From Amycolatopsis pretoriensis (GTDB lineage: Bacteria; Actinomycetota; Actinomycetes; Mycobacteriales; Pseudonocardiaceae): 64,000 bases of DNA. Shown in pieces: positions 16,749 through 23,693 of this stretch; position 1 is the stretch's first letter; the number at the start of each line of letters is the position of its first letter. The DNA lies in contig NZ_FNUJ01000007.1 in the NCBI RefSeq assembly GCF_900107925.1, forward strand, positions 310,001 to 374,000, written 5' to 3'. A program made the position numbers and the translations under genes. The notes beneath the pieces were generated by a model. That model ran no database searches. It was given only the letters and a program-made list of their open reading frames with translations, and was not told the origin of the DNA.

Positions 16749-17126
16749 GTGACGCGAACACTCATCGCCACCGTTGAAACGTATCCCGCACGGACCGCGA
16801 CTGTCCGGACCAGCTACTACGACGACGGCTCGCGCAACTTCCGCCTCTTCGTGGACGGGTGCCGGATCAACGACTACGCGACGAAACGCGGTGTTGAATC
16901 GGCCCTGGAAAAGCGCGACATCACGGACGTCACGCCGTGGCTGGTCGACGACTTGGCAAACACGTTGTTCTACCGGATTTACCGATGGGACGAAAACGGA
17001 AATCCCGTGTACCCGACCGGATTTCTGTTCGCGGACAGACGTCACGCCCAACAGCGGGTCGACCGATACCACGCCGACCCCCTTCAGGCGGGCCGTGAAT
17101 ACGACATCGAAGAAGTGATGTTGTGA
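16749..17126 (+). CDS. Hypothetical phage protein, 125 residues
   Basis: Starts at GTG 16749 with GGAGGG nine bases upstream. The N-terminal half looks like a small beta domain (TRTLIATVETYPARTATVRT, FRLFVDGCRIND), followed by a helix and an aromatic C-terminus. The longer open frame upstream reads through the AT-rich operator region and is not used. The next gene overlaps it by GTGA. Confidence 0.75.
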   Translation: MTRTLIATVETYPARTATVRTSYYDDGSRNFRLFVDGCRINDYATKRGVESALEKRDITDVTPWLVDDLANTLFYRIYRWDENGNPVYPTGFLFADRRHAQQRVDRYHADPLQAGREYDIEEVML

Positions 17127-17659
17127 CGTGGGAACAGCCCGTCGTCGCCGCCCACGCCGCACGTGTGGCGGCCGCCGACGCCGAAGAGACGATGATCCGC
17201 ACCGCCATCGGTGCGGGCGCGAAGCCCACGCACATCGCGAAGTGGCTCGGCGTCCGTGGCCGAAACCGGGTCTACGACATCGCGAACCGCCCCGGCCCCG
17301 CCGTCATCACCCCGCCGTATCAGCCGCCCACGGTGTTCGTGGCCGCTGACGGGTGCGAGCCCGTGACCGCGCGGCGGGTTGAGACCGTGATGTGGGCCCA
17401 TGGCTGGCCCACCGTCGTGTCGGCGACCGCCGCATGGCACTTGTGCGTCGCTGGGCGCACGGTGGTGTTGTGCGACATCACGCACGATTCCACGGTGACC
17501 GTCGGCGTGATGCGGGCCGACGACACGCCCGGCGACTTCACTATGGCCAACGGCGGCCGGGTGCCCCGTCCCGTTCGCGAAGACGGCATCTTGGACGAAC
17601 ATTTTTTGGCCTGCCTGGTCGCGACCGCCATTGCGGGTGACCAGACGCACGGCGAGTGA
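17123..17659 (+). CDS. Hypothetical protein with N-terminal HTH-like segment
   Basis: A 178-residue protein starting at GTG 17123. Residues about 24-56 (TAIGAGAKPTHIAKWLGVRG then RVYDIANR) look like a helix-turn-helix. The rest is a mixed alpha/beta region with no known motif. Coupled to the preceding gene. Confidence 0.75.
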   Translation: MTWEQPVVAAHAARVAAADAEETMIRTAIGAGAKPTHIAKWLGVRGRNRVYDIANRPGPAVITPPYQPPTVFVAADGCEPVTARRVETVMWAHGWPTVVSATAAWHLCVAGRTVVLCDITHDSTVTVGVMRADDTPGDFTMANGGRVPRPVREDGILDEHFLACLVATAIAGDQTHGE

Positions 17660-17708
17660 ATCTCACCCCTTAATCAACCCCCGGACAAAACGGGAAGGCG
17701 GATTTGCC

Positions 17709-17969
17709 ATGGCTGCGGAACTCTTCGTTGCGACGCTGGAAACGTCAGGCTTCCGGTTCATGACCGCCGGATCATCGGAACAAGAGGCGCGTGACGTCAT
17801 GAAAGCGGCGTGGCACGCGCACCGCACGCAGACGGGCGCGACGTGGACGTTCGACGACTTGGCCGACGACGTCAACGTAGTCGCGATGCGGCCGTGGACC
17901 GCTCTGCGCGACGGATCGCCGATGAACCTCGGATCGGTTACATACTTCAGAAAGGCGCGACGCCAATGA
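17709..17969 (+). CDS. Small hypothetical protein, 86 residues
   Basis: ATG 17709 behind GGAAGGCGG. The sequence starts MAAELFVATLETSGFRFMTA and shares with the 16749 gene the pattern of an opening beta hairpin and a Trp-containing helix. No family recognised. The start region is not the longer upstream frame, which lacks a ribosome site. Confidence 0.7.
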   Translation: MAAELFVATLETSGFRFMTAGSSEQEARDVMKAAWHAHRTQTGATWTFDDLADDVNVVAMRPWTALRDGSPMNLGSVTYFRKARRQ

Positions 17970-18172
17970 CATACGACCACGCTGAATGCGCGGCGGATCG
18001 GCACGACCGCACACCCGCCGACGCCACCGGGACCGACGACGACCAGCCCGCCGACGCCGACGGTCTCATCGTCTGCCGGGACTGCGGGGCGGCGCTGATG
18101 TACTGCGAAACGTTCGACGACTACGACCACGCCGACCCGGCGACCCCGCCGTGTTTTCTGATCGGAGCATGA
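17966..18172 (+). CDS. Small Cys-containing protein, 68 residues
   Basis: Starts ATGA-coupled to the preceding gene. It is strongly acidic (DATGTDDDQPADAD) and has CRDCG followed by further cysteines (YCETF, PPCF), so a zinc-binding knuckle is possible. No family recognised. Confidence 0.65.
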   Translation: MTYDHAECAADRHDRTPADATGTDDDQPADADGLIVCRDCGAALMYCETFDDYDHADPATPPCFLIGA

Positions 18173-19185
18173 TCGCGATGGCTGATATCGCACCCCGGTA
18201 CGTGGTGCTCGGCGACGGTCTCGAAGTCGCCCACTACGTGTTCGACGTCATGACGGACATGGTCGCCGCGCTGCCGAGCGGCCTGGACGGAGACGCGCAG
18301 GCTCGGGCCGACCACATGAACGCGCTGTACCTGCGCGCCGTGGCTCTGATCGCCCAGCGGGTTCGGTCCGAAGTGGCCGACGACATCGCCATGGGCACCG
18401 TGCCCGCCGATGTGAAGGCGTTCAGCGATCTCCACGACTACGTCGACGCGAACGAGTACGGCGGCCTGTGCGCCGAGAATTTCGGTCCGACGCGGATGGC
18501 GTTCGACGTGCAAAATGTCGTGCACGAATGGCTTGCCGCCGGACGCCTGGACTTCCCGGACATCGACGTCGACGACCCGGTCAGCCGGGAAGCCTGGGCG
18601 GTCTTCGGGAATCGGGCCGAGGCGAACGCCCCGGCCCCGTCGGCTGATGTCCAGCCGGCTGACGACCCGTGCGGCGGCGGAGACTCCGAGTACCGCCACA
18701 TCGAAGAAGCCATCGCCGTCCCGCTCCACGCAGCCCCGGACGGGGCGGGCGGCGGCTGGCGGCTGTGCCTGCGCCATCTCGTTCACGGCTACGAATCGGC
18801 GCACACCGTCTACGACGACCCCCGTTTCCAAGTCATCCGGGAGACGTGCGGATGCTCGGGTGACGGGCATGACGACTGGTGCAACGACGACGCCGCCAAA
18901 CTGGAAAACGCCTCATTCCCGGACGCAACGGCGCTGCTGCACATGCTCGCCGACGCTCTCGGCTACACCGTCGCTTACCCCGGCGGGACGACGGTCCGGT
19001 ACTACGCCGACCGCAACGACGCGCGTCGGTACTACCGGGTTGAGGGAAGCGGCGTCGCGGTGTGGCAACCGTTCGCGCGCAACTGGGAATCGGTGGACTG
19101 CCTGCCGTGCGAACGCGACTTGGAGCCCATCACCCGCCAGCAGATCGCAAGTCCCGCCGCCAAGTGGGCGTTGGGACTCAAGTAA
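18169..19185 (+). CDS. Hypothetical phage protein, 338 residues
   Basis: Starts at ATG 18169, overlapping the previous stop. An N-terminal helical region (VFDVMTDMVAALPSG through AEWLAAGRLD-like segments) is followed by an acidic linker and a Cys/Asp-rich stretch ETCGCSGDGHDDWCNDD that could bind metal. The C-terminal third contains paired Tyr-Tyr motifs (VRYYADRND, RRYYRV). It ends the rightward left-end run, just before a terminator. No family recognised. Confidence 0.7.
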   Translation: MIAMADIAPRYVVLGDGLEVAHYVFDVMTDMVAALPSGLDGDAQARADHMNALYLRAVALIAQRVRSEVADDIAMGTVPADVKAFSDLHDYVDANEYGGLCAENFGPTRMAFDVQNVVHEWLAAGRLDFPDIDVDDPVSREAWAVFGNRAEANAPAPSADVQPADDPCGGGDSEYRHIEEAIAVPLHAAPDGAGGGWRLCLRHLVHGYESAHTVYDDPRFQVIRETCGCSGDGHDDWCNDDAAKLENASFPDATALLHMLADALGYTVAYPGGTTVRYYADRNDARRYYRVEGSGVAVWQPFARNWESVDCLPCERDLEPITRQQIASPAAKWALGLK

Positions 19186-19210
19186 GTCCACGTTCAAGTC
19201 CGCGCCGATC

Positions 19211-19253
19211 AAAGCCGCCCCGTCCCCCGGTCCGCCGGGTGCGGGGCGGCTTT
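19211..19253. terminator. Bidirectional terminator between convergent genes
   Basis: AAAGCCGCCCC (19211-19221) pairs with GGGGCGGCTTT (19243-19253), and an inner CCCGG/CCGGG stem strengthens it. It separates the rightward 18169 gene from the leftward 19256 gene. Confidence 0.8.
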
Positions 19254-19255
19254 CG

Positions 19256-19930
19256 TCATGCCCGGGGTTCGCCGTCCGGGACGTCGAACTCACCGTCTCG
19301 GGCGCCGAGCCGGAAGGCTTCCCACTCGGCCGGGTCGAAGTACAAGACGACCTCGGGACGGCTGGACTGCCGCATGACGGTCCACGTGACGCCGTCGGTG
19401 TGCACGACGTGGGCGTACTCGATCGGGTCGTCGAGGGTCACGCCGGGCGGCTCGGCCCGGACCCACTCCACCGTGCTCAGGTCCAGTTCACGGCGCACGC
19501 GGGCCTTGCGGTTGTCGTCGGGGGTGACGGTCATGGCGACCACCGTAGCCGCCGGGCACAGGGCGGCCCGGACGTCGTCCAGGATGGCCAGCCGGCCGGG
19601 GTGCGCGTCGATGAGCGCGACGGCCTCGCCGATGGCCCTTCCCCGGGTCACGGCCATCTCGGCGAACATCGCCGTCACCCGGGTCGTGGGGTTGGTTGAG
19701 CCGCGGAGCAGGCCGACCGCGTTCAGCGTGTGCGCGGTGGCCATCGGGTTCACGAGGTACGCCGGCGGCCCGCCGGTCTCGTCGCCGTGGTCGGACTGGT
19801 CGTCGCCCGTTACGGCGATGATCAGGGCCACCGCCTGTTCGAGGCCCAGCACGTCCTCGAGCCGGCCGCCGGGCGTCCAGGTTTCCTTGCCCGATCCAGC
19901 GTCGTACGATGCGGTGGGTTCTTCACTCAT
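19256..19930 (-). CDS. Hypothetical protein with DUF397-like C-terminus
   Basis: A 224-residue protein. The last 40 residues (MRQSSRPEVVLYFDP then AEWEAFRLGARDGEFD) resemble the end of DUF397 domains, small proteins that in actinomycetes accompany XRE regulators. The middle (TAHTLNAVGLLRGS, ALIDAHPGRLAILDDVRAAL) is helical with no known motif. It runs leftward, downstream of the 57-residue gene and the repressor, so it may be part of the lysogenic operon. The DUF397 resemblance is judged by eye only. Confidence 0.7.
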   Translation of the reverse strand: MSEEPTASYDAGSGKETWTPGGRLEDVLGLEQAVALIIAVTGDDQSDHGDETGGPPAYLVNPMATAHTLNAVGLLRGSTNPTTRVTAMFAEMAVTRGRAIGEAVALIDAHPGRLAILDDVRAALCPAATVVAMTVTPDDNRKARVRRELDLSTVEWVRAEPPGVTLDDPIEYAHVVHTDGVTWTVMRQSSRPEVVLYFDPAEWEAFRLGARDGEFDVPDGEPRA

Positions 19931-19969
19931 CCGAGGGACATCCTTCTGTGTGAATGGGCCCGAACATGA

Positions 19970-20018
19970 GAGAGTCCCCGGCTCCGCATACTTGCTCTAT
20001 GCGGTGCCGGGGACTCTC
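19970..20018 (-). terminator. Long intercistronic hairpin
   Basis: Two 21-base arms (19970-19990 and 19998-20018) match at 20 of 21 positions around a 7-base loop CTTGCTC. It begins one base beyond the stop of the 57-residue gene and ends before the 19930 start, so on the minus strand it could terminate, attenuate or protect that mRNA. It lacks a T-run. Confidence 0.7.
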
Positions 20019-20019
20019 G

Positions 20020-20193
20020 TCACTTTCCTCGGTACCGGGGGTCTTCCCGCACTAGGGCTATGGCCGCCCACAGGTCCACGTCGGACTGTGGCGCGTTGTT
20101 CGCGGCGACGATCTGGATAACGCCATCGAGAACCACATAGCCCGCGTCTTCGTCATCGTCACCCTCGGATGTCCGGACGATTTCGATGTCCAT
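20020..20193 (-). CDS. Small acidic protein, 57 residues
   Basis: ATG at 20193 with GGAG six bases upstream. It reads MDIEIVRTSEGDDDEDAGYV, then a hydrophobic segment VLDGVIQIVAANNAP and an amphipathic helix ending RYRGK. Protein-like composition and a good ribosome site support it. It lies leftward of the repressor, before a very stable hairpin. Function unknown. Confidence 0.65.
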   Translation of the reverse strand: MDIEIVRTSEGDDDEDAGYVVLDGVIQIVAANNAPQSDVDLWAAIALVREDPRYRGK

Positions 20194-20433
20194 TTACGCT
20201 CCATCGTCCCTCTCCCGCCCCCCGGGGTTGGCTACTGTTTCCGTCTCGCTCGGGCCCGAGCTGCACACCCAACCTGAAAAATTCTCAATAATCCTCCATC
20301 TCCGTTAATCCATGCGTGAACCCTCATACCGAGGGTGTGCCGTCGCAACTGCGCACACCGGACATTCCTCCATATGGCCCAATGATCATGCACGACCGAG
20401 CGGTTTGGAGCACTCGGTTACGCACAGTTACGA
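20194..20433. other. Gap between the repressor gene and the 57-residue gene
   Basis: 240 bases with AT-rich patches (AAAAATTCTCAATAATCC at about 20277-20294). These could hold a leftward promoter for the 20193 and 19930 genes, but no clear -35/-10 pair was found. GGTGTGC and GCACACC (about 20334-20357) form an imperfect hairpin. No gene seen. Confidence 0.4.
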
Positions 20434-20949
20434 TTATTCTGCGGGGCTCGCGGGGCGTCGATCGTCGTCGTCGCCACCTCGGATCGCCAGCGTGCGGCTG
20501 ATCCTCCGTCGGGTGACTGCCAGCTGTGAGGGCGAGCGACGTTCCCGGGAGAACACCACGGCGTCGCCCGGTTCATCTGGCTGGTAGATATGGATGCCGA
20601 AGACTTCGGCGACCGCTGCGGTCACCGTCTCTTTGCTCTCTTTCAGTGCCGCCGCCAGAGCGAAGATGGTGTCCGGCGTAGGAAACGCGCGTAACTCGTT
20701 GTTGACCATCTTCGAAAGCTGTGCGCGCGACAGGCTGTAGCCGGCCACCCTCGCCCGGAGCACCATGGTTCCGTAGGTCACCCGGCGGAAGCTCGGCAAC
20801 CGGGTCCCCGGGTTCTTCGTGTTCCGCTCGTCTTTGACGGCGTCCAGAAACGCGTCGTCCTTCTCGGTTTTGTCCTCTTCGTGTAGTCGTTCGTCCTCCT
20901 CGGTTCGCGGTTCATCCAATTTGCTCAGAATTAATTCCGGCAACTTCAT
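20434..20949 (-). CDS. Phage immunity repressor-like HTH protein
   Basis: A 171-residue protein starting at ATG 20949 behind GAGAGG. The N-terminal 55 residues are very charged (EEDERLHEEDKTEKDD). Residues about 70-105 contain an XRE-like helix-turn-helix (GYSLSRAQLSKMVNNELRAF then TPDTIFALAAAL). It is divergent from a small Cro-like gene across a 196-base control region, the classical immunity arrangement. No protease-type cleavage domain is visible, so induction may not be RecA-dependent. Confidence 0.8.
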   Translation of the reverse strand: MKLPELILSKLDEPRTEEDERLHEEDKTEKDDAFLDAVKDERNTKNPGTRLPSFRRVTYGTMVLRARVAGYSLSRAQLSKMVNNELRAFPTPDTIFALAAALKESKETVTAAVAEVFGIHIYQPDEPGDAVVFSRERRSPSQLAVTRRRISRTLAIRGGDDDDRRPASPAE

Positions 20950-21145
20950 CGGGGCACCTCTCGCAGGGGTGGTAGGTACACCAGTGACCGTGATCAAACC
21001 ACAGTTGACAGCAACCGCGTGTTAACAGCCAGTTGACGGGCGCGTCGGGGCGACCTACGGTGAGGACCGAAGATCAACTAGGCCCCGCGCACCACGCAGA
21101 CGTGTCCTCTGCCGGTCGATGCGCCGAGCGAGGAAGGGCGCTCGG
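20950..21145. promoter_or_regulatory. Immunity control region with divergent promoters and operators
   Basis: Rightward: TTGACG (21033-21038), a 17-base spacer and TACGGT (21056-21061). Leftward, on the minus strand: TTGATC (20991-20996), 17 bases, TACCAC. Candidate operators are AGTTGAC at 21003-21009 and 21031-21037, TTAAC near 21022, GATCAAAC (20992-20999) and GATCAACTA (21072-21080). The last shares CGAAGATCAACT with the prophage left edge and its core with five sites at 36.8 kb. Confidence 0.6.
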
Positions 21146-21406
21146 ATGACCGTCTACGTGCACGTGCGCGACCTCTCTGAGCTGCGGGAACGCGTCGCCG
21201 CTGCGGGCCCGCGCGCAGAGACAGCACGCCGCGCCGGCATGACGCCCCAGCGGCTACATCAGCTTGTGCACGGCGACCGAACCACCGTCGCCGTAACCAC
21301 CGCCGCCGCCCTCGAAGACGCCTTGAGCGTCGACCGGGGCGCCCTCTTCCGGTTCCCCGACACCGCACTCGCCGCCCCGTACGCCAGCCCGGACGCCGTC
21401 GCATGA
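21146..21406 (+). CDS. Cro-like XRE protein
   Basis: An 86-residue protein. ATG 21146 follows AGGAAGGG; the frame extends a little upstream but without a better site. Residues about 24-60 (TARRAGMTPQRLHQLVHGDR then VAVTTAAALEDAL) are an XRE helix-turn-helix. Divergent from the repressor and first gene of the early rightward transcript, it fits a Cro or early activator. Confidence 0.82.
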   Translation: MTVYVHVRDLSELRERVAAAGPRAETARRAGMTPQRLHQLVHGDRTTVAVTTAAALEDALSVDRGALFRFPDTALAAPYASPDAVA

Positions 21407-21504
21407 ACGCCGCGACCGAGGCCGCGACCGGCCGCGAGACCACCGCACGCCGCCACGCCGTGGGAGCAACCCTCGCCGACGTAGGGCCCCCACGCGCGGT
21501 CTGA
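21403..21504 (+). CDS. Very small ORF, 33 residues
   Basis: ATG overlaps the stop of the Cro-like gene (ATGA). It reads MNAATEAATGRETTARRHAV and ends ADVGPPRAV. Support is only the coupling and spacing, so it may be a translated linker rather than a functional protein. Confidence 0.35.
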   Translation: MNAATEAATGRETTARRHAVGATLADVGPPRAV

Positions 21505-21581
21505 ACCACCCAACCCCCGGCGCCTGTGGCGCGCCCCGGGGCTGACCCATCCCAAAAACCGGTCACAACAGGGACAGAACC

Positions 21582-21815
21582 ATGCCAGGAGACCGCCCGA
21601 CCCACGCCGCGACCATCCGACCGGCCTTGGTCGAGATCCCCATGTGGATCACATCTCGACTGGTCCACCTCACCCGCGTCGCCCGGTGGCAGGTCGGCCA
21701 ACTCGCCGACGCCTACCCCGACACGGCCGTGGAACAGCTCCACGTCGTCGGCCGGCTCGCCATCGCTGCGTGCCTGCTCGACGCCGCCATCACCGCCGCG
21801 CCGCTGCTCACGTGA
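21582..21815 (+). CDS. Small hypothetical protein, 77 residues
   Basis: ATG 21582 behind GGGACAG. Mostly helical and hydrophobic (RLVHLTRVARWQVGQLADAY, VGRLAIAACLLDAAITAAPL). The C-terminal segment could be membrane-associated. Similar small proteins occur in the early region of actinophages. Function unknown. Confidence 0.65.
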   Translation: MPGDRPTHAATIRPALVEIPMWITSRLVHLTRVARWQVGQLADAYPDTAVEQLHVVGRLAIAACLLDAAITAAPLLT

Positions 21816-21865
21816 ACCGGCCGCGCCCCCGAAAGCCCACCGCACCTCAACCGGAAGGAACATCC

Positions 21866-22225
21866 GTGGCCCTGCCGACCTGCGACCCGCTCGCCCCGCT
21901 CGCCAACTCGCCCGCCGAGCTGATCGCCGCCATCACCACCCCGCACCCGGACACCCCGATCCTCAACGCATGGGTTGAGGCGTTGGGCGCCGCCCGGGTC
22001 GCCGCCTTGCTGTCCGACGACACCGCCGAGCCCGCCCCCGACGCGGCGCCAGTCGAACCCGACACGGCAGAACCCGCGTCCGAGCCTGCGCCGACGGATG
22101 ACGTCGCCGACGCACCCGGCGAAGCCGAGCCCGAGCCCGGCCGCGAGACGACCGGCGGGCCCGACGACCCGGCGGGCGACGACCCGCGGCAGACCGAACC
22201 CGACCCCGCGTCCGACGCCGACTGA
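21866..22225 (+). CDS. Hypothetical protein with acidic disordered tail, 119 residues
   Basis: GTG 21866 behind GGAAGGAA. A 50-residue helical head (SPAELIAAITTPHPDTPILN, ALGAARVAALLSDD) is followed by a Glu/Asp/Pro-rich tail with PDTAEPASEP-type repeats. Acidic tails of this sort occur in DNA-mimic and ssDNA-binding proteins, but nothing specific supports either here. Confidence 0.6.
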   Translation: MALPTCDPLAPLANSPAELIAAITTPHPDTPILNAWVEALGAARVAALLSDDTAEPAPDAAPVEPDTAEPASEPAPTDDVADAPGEAEPEPGRETTGGPDDPAGDDPRQTEPDPASDAD

Positions 22226-22302
22226 ACGTTCCGCCCGCGTCGCCTTGCCTTGCCCCGGTCCCCGCCGCGTACCTCCGCCGAAGTGAGGAAAGGCGATTTC
22301 CC

Positions 22303-22620
22303 ATGCTCGACCCCAAGACGGTCGCACTCGACGCGATCGCGCCGGCCGTCGCCCGCTGGCGGGCCGCCCGATGCGGTGCCGCCCGGCTCGCCGCGACCGC
22401 CGCCCAGGCCGAAAAGGACATCATCGCGGCCCTCGGCGACGCCGACATCGGCACCGTCGACGGCCGGCCCGTCGTCCGCCGCGACGTCCAGGAACGCCAG
22501 GGCTTCGCGTTCGGGCTGTTCCGCACCGAACATCCCGAACTCGCCGATCGCTACATCACCCGCCGCCGCCGCGAATCTCTGAAGATGCCGCGGCTCGACA
22601 CCGAAGCGGAAGCGTCATGA
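22303..22620 (+). CDS. Recombination-associated small protein (YqaJ C-terminal-like)
   Basis: A 105-residue protein. A coiled N-terminal helix (AARLAATAAQAEKDIIAALG) leads into GTVDGRPVVRRDVQERQG and then FRTEHPELADRYITRRRRES. This helix, then short beta unit, then 'hPel...Y' pattern is like the C-terminal accessory segment of YqaJ-type viral recombinases. Here it is a stand-alone gene, about 2.8 kb upstream of the PD-(D/E)XK nuclease. Assignment by eye. Confidence 0.65.
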   Translation: MLDPKTVALDAIAPAVARWRAARCGAARLAATAAQAEKDIIAALGDADIGTVDGRPVVRRDVQERQGFAFGLFRTEHPELADRYITRRRRESLKMPRLDTEAEAS

Positions 22621-22811
22621 CCGCCGCCGACCGGCTCGCCCGAATCGCCGACGCGCACGTCCGCGCGATTCTTGAGGGCGGTCTCTTCGACGACTTTTGC
22701 ATGGAATGCCAACTGCCTTGGCCATGCCCGACCTACGTGTGGGCCACCACCGAACGCAACGTCTGCGCCACCTGGAACCCCCTTGACGACGAGGACGGGG
22801 AGGACGGGTGA
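22617..22811 (+). CDS. Small CxxC protein, 64 residues
   Basis: ATGA-coupled to the previous gene. A helix (ADRLARIADAHVRAILEGG) is followed by CMECQLPWPC and a further Cys (RNVCATW), a possible zinc site. Ends with DDEDGEDG. No family recognised. Confidence 0.7.
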   Translation: MTAADRLARIADAHVRAILEGGLFDDFCMECQLPWPCPTYVWATTERNVCATWNPLDDEDGEDG

Positions 22812-23056
22812 CCATCGACGAATGCCCGCACTGCGGGACATGCTTGCGCGGTAACGAAATTCCCGAAGAGCGTCGCCAGTACTACAGCTACGCCACGCAC
22901 TACAGCCGCGTCATCGGGCAGGAGATCCGGGGCGTCTACGACGGCGTCTTGTTCTGGTCGTGCCCTGACTGCGGGGGCTGTTGGCACCGCTGGCCGGAAG
23001 GCCACTACCTGCGCGTCCGCGCCGAAAACTACGTCACCACAGGGGAAATCTCATGA
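22808..23056 (+). CDS. Zinc-ribbon-like small protein, 82 residues
   Basis: Starts at GTG overlapping the previous stop. CPHCGTC near the N-terminus and CPDCGGCWHRWPEGH near residue 55 form two metal-binding knuckles. Probably a nucleic-acid or protein adaptor; role unknown. Confidence 0.75.
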   Translation: MTIDECPHCGTCLRGNEIPEERRQYYSYATHYSRVIGQEIRGVYDGVLFWSCPDCGGCWHRWPEGHYLRVRAENYVTTGEIS

Positions 23057-23400
23057 GCGTCATCCTCTCCGGCAAGCTGCCGCGCGACGATCGCACCAAC
23101 GGTATCGCCAGCATCGCCGCCGCCCTCATCGCCAACCCCAGCGACGTCCACATCGTCGTTGCCCTGGTCGACTGCCTCAAGATCACGACCAAGACCGAAT
23201 CCGGCGAGGTCATCCCGGAGGCCCGGATTCGCGCCATCGAAGCATTTCCGGGCGCTACTGCGGACGGTGAAGAGCTGCGCCGTCTCTGGCGCCGAGCCCG
23301 GGAACGCCGGACCGGCGAAGTAGAACTCGAACTCCCCATTGAGCTGGAACGCGAACTCGACAGCCTCAAGCCCGCGCCGGCCGAGGGGGATGACGAATGA
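23053..23400 (+). CDS. Hypothetical early phage protein, 115 residues
   Basis: ATGA-coupled. The N-terminal half (SIAAALIANPSDVHIVVALV then DCLKITTKTESGEVIPEARI) is a globular alpha/beta fold, followed by an Arg-rich helix (RLWRRARERRTGEVELEL). It lies in the recombination and modification gene group. No family recognised. Confidence 0.75.
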   Translation: MSVILSGKLPRDDRTNGIASIAAALIANPSDVHIVVALVDCLKITTKTESGEVIPEARIRAIEAFPGATADGEELRRLWRRARERRTGEVELELPIELERELDSLKPAPAEGDDE

Positions 23401-23693
23401 CCCGCACTGGCGATACCTACGTTCGGTGGCGCTCGGGAGCGCCCCGCGAGGGACGCGCGTTCCCACCGCTCGGGCCCGGTCACCCGGCCTATCGGGACGT
23501 GTGCCCGGCCTGCGACCACTTCCTAGGTAACGGGCTGCCGGTTCAGATTCTCGCGATCGGACCGACCGACGACGAAGCCCGTGACCGTCATCGCGCCGGC
23601 CGTTGGTACTCCGCGCTTGCGTTGCTGTTCCACGCGGCGTGCCTCGGCTCAAACATCGTCGACCTCGCCGATGCCGAGGGGGCGGCGGGATGA
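23397..23693 (+). CDS. Hypothetical protein with CxxC, 98 residues
   Basis: ATGA-coupled to both neighbours. It contains DVCPACDHFLGNGLP and a hydrophobic helix with His/Cys (ALALLFHAACLGSNIVDLA). CPAC plus the later His and Cys could coordinate zinc. Immediately precedes the cytosine methyltransferase gene. Confidence 0.7.
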   Translation: MTRTGDTYVRWRSGAPREGRAFPPLGPGHPAYRDVCPACDHFLGNGLPVQILAIGPTDDEARDRHRAGRWYSALALLFHAACLGSNIVDLADAEGAAG

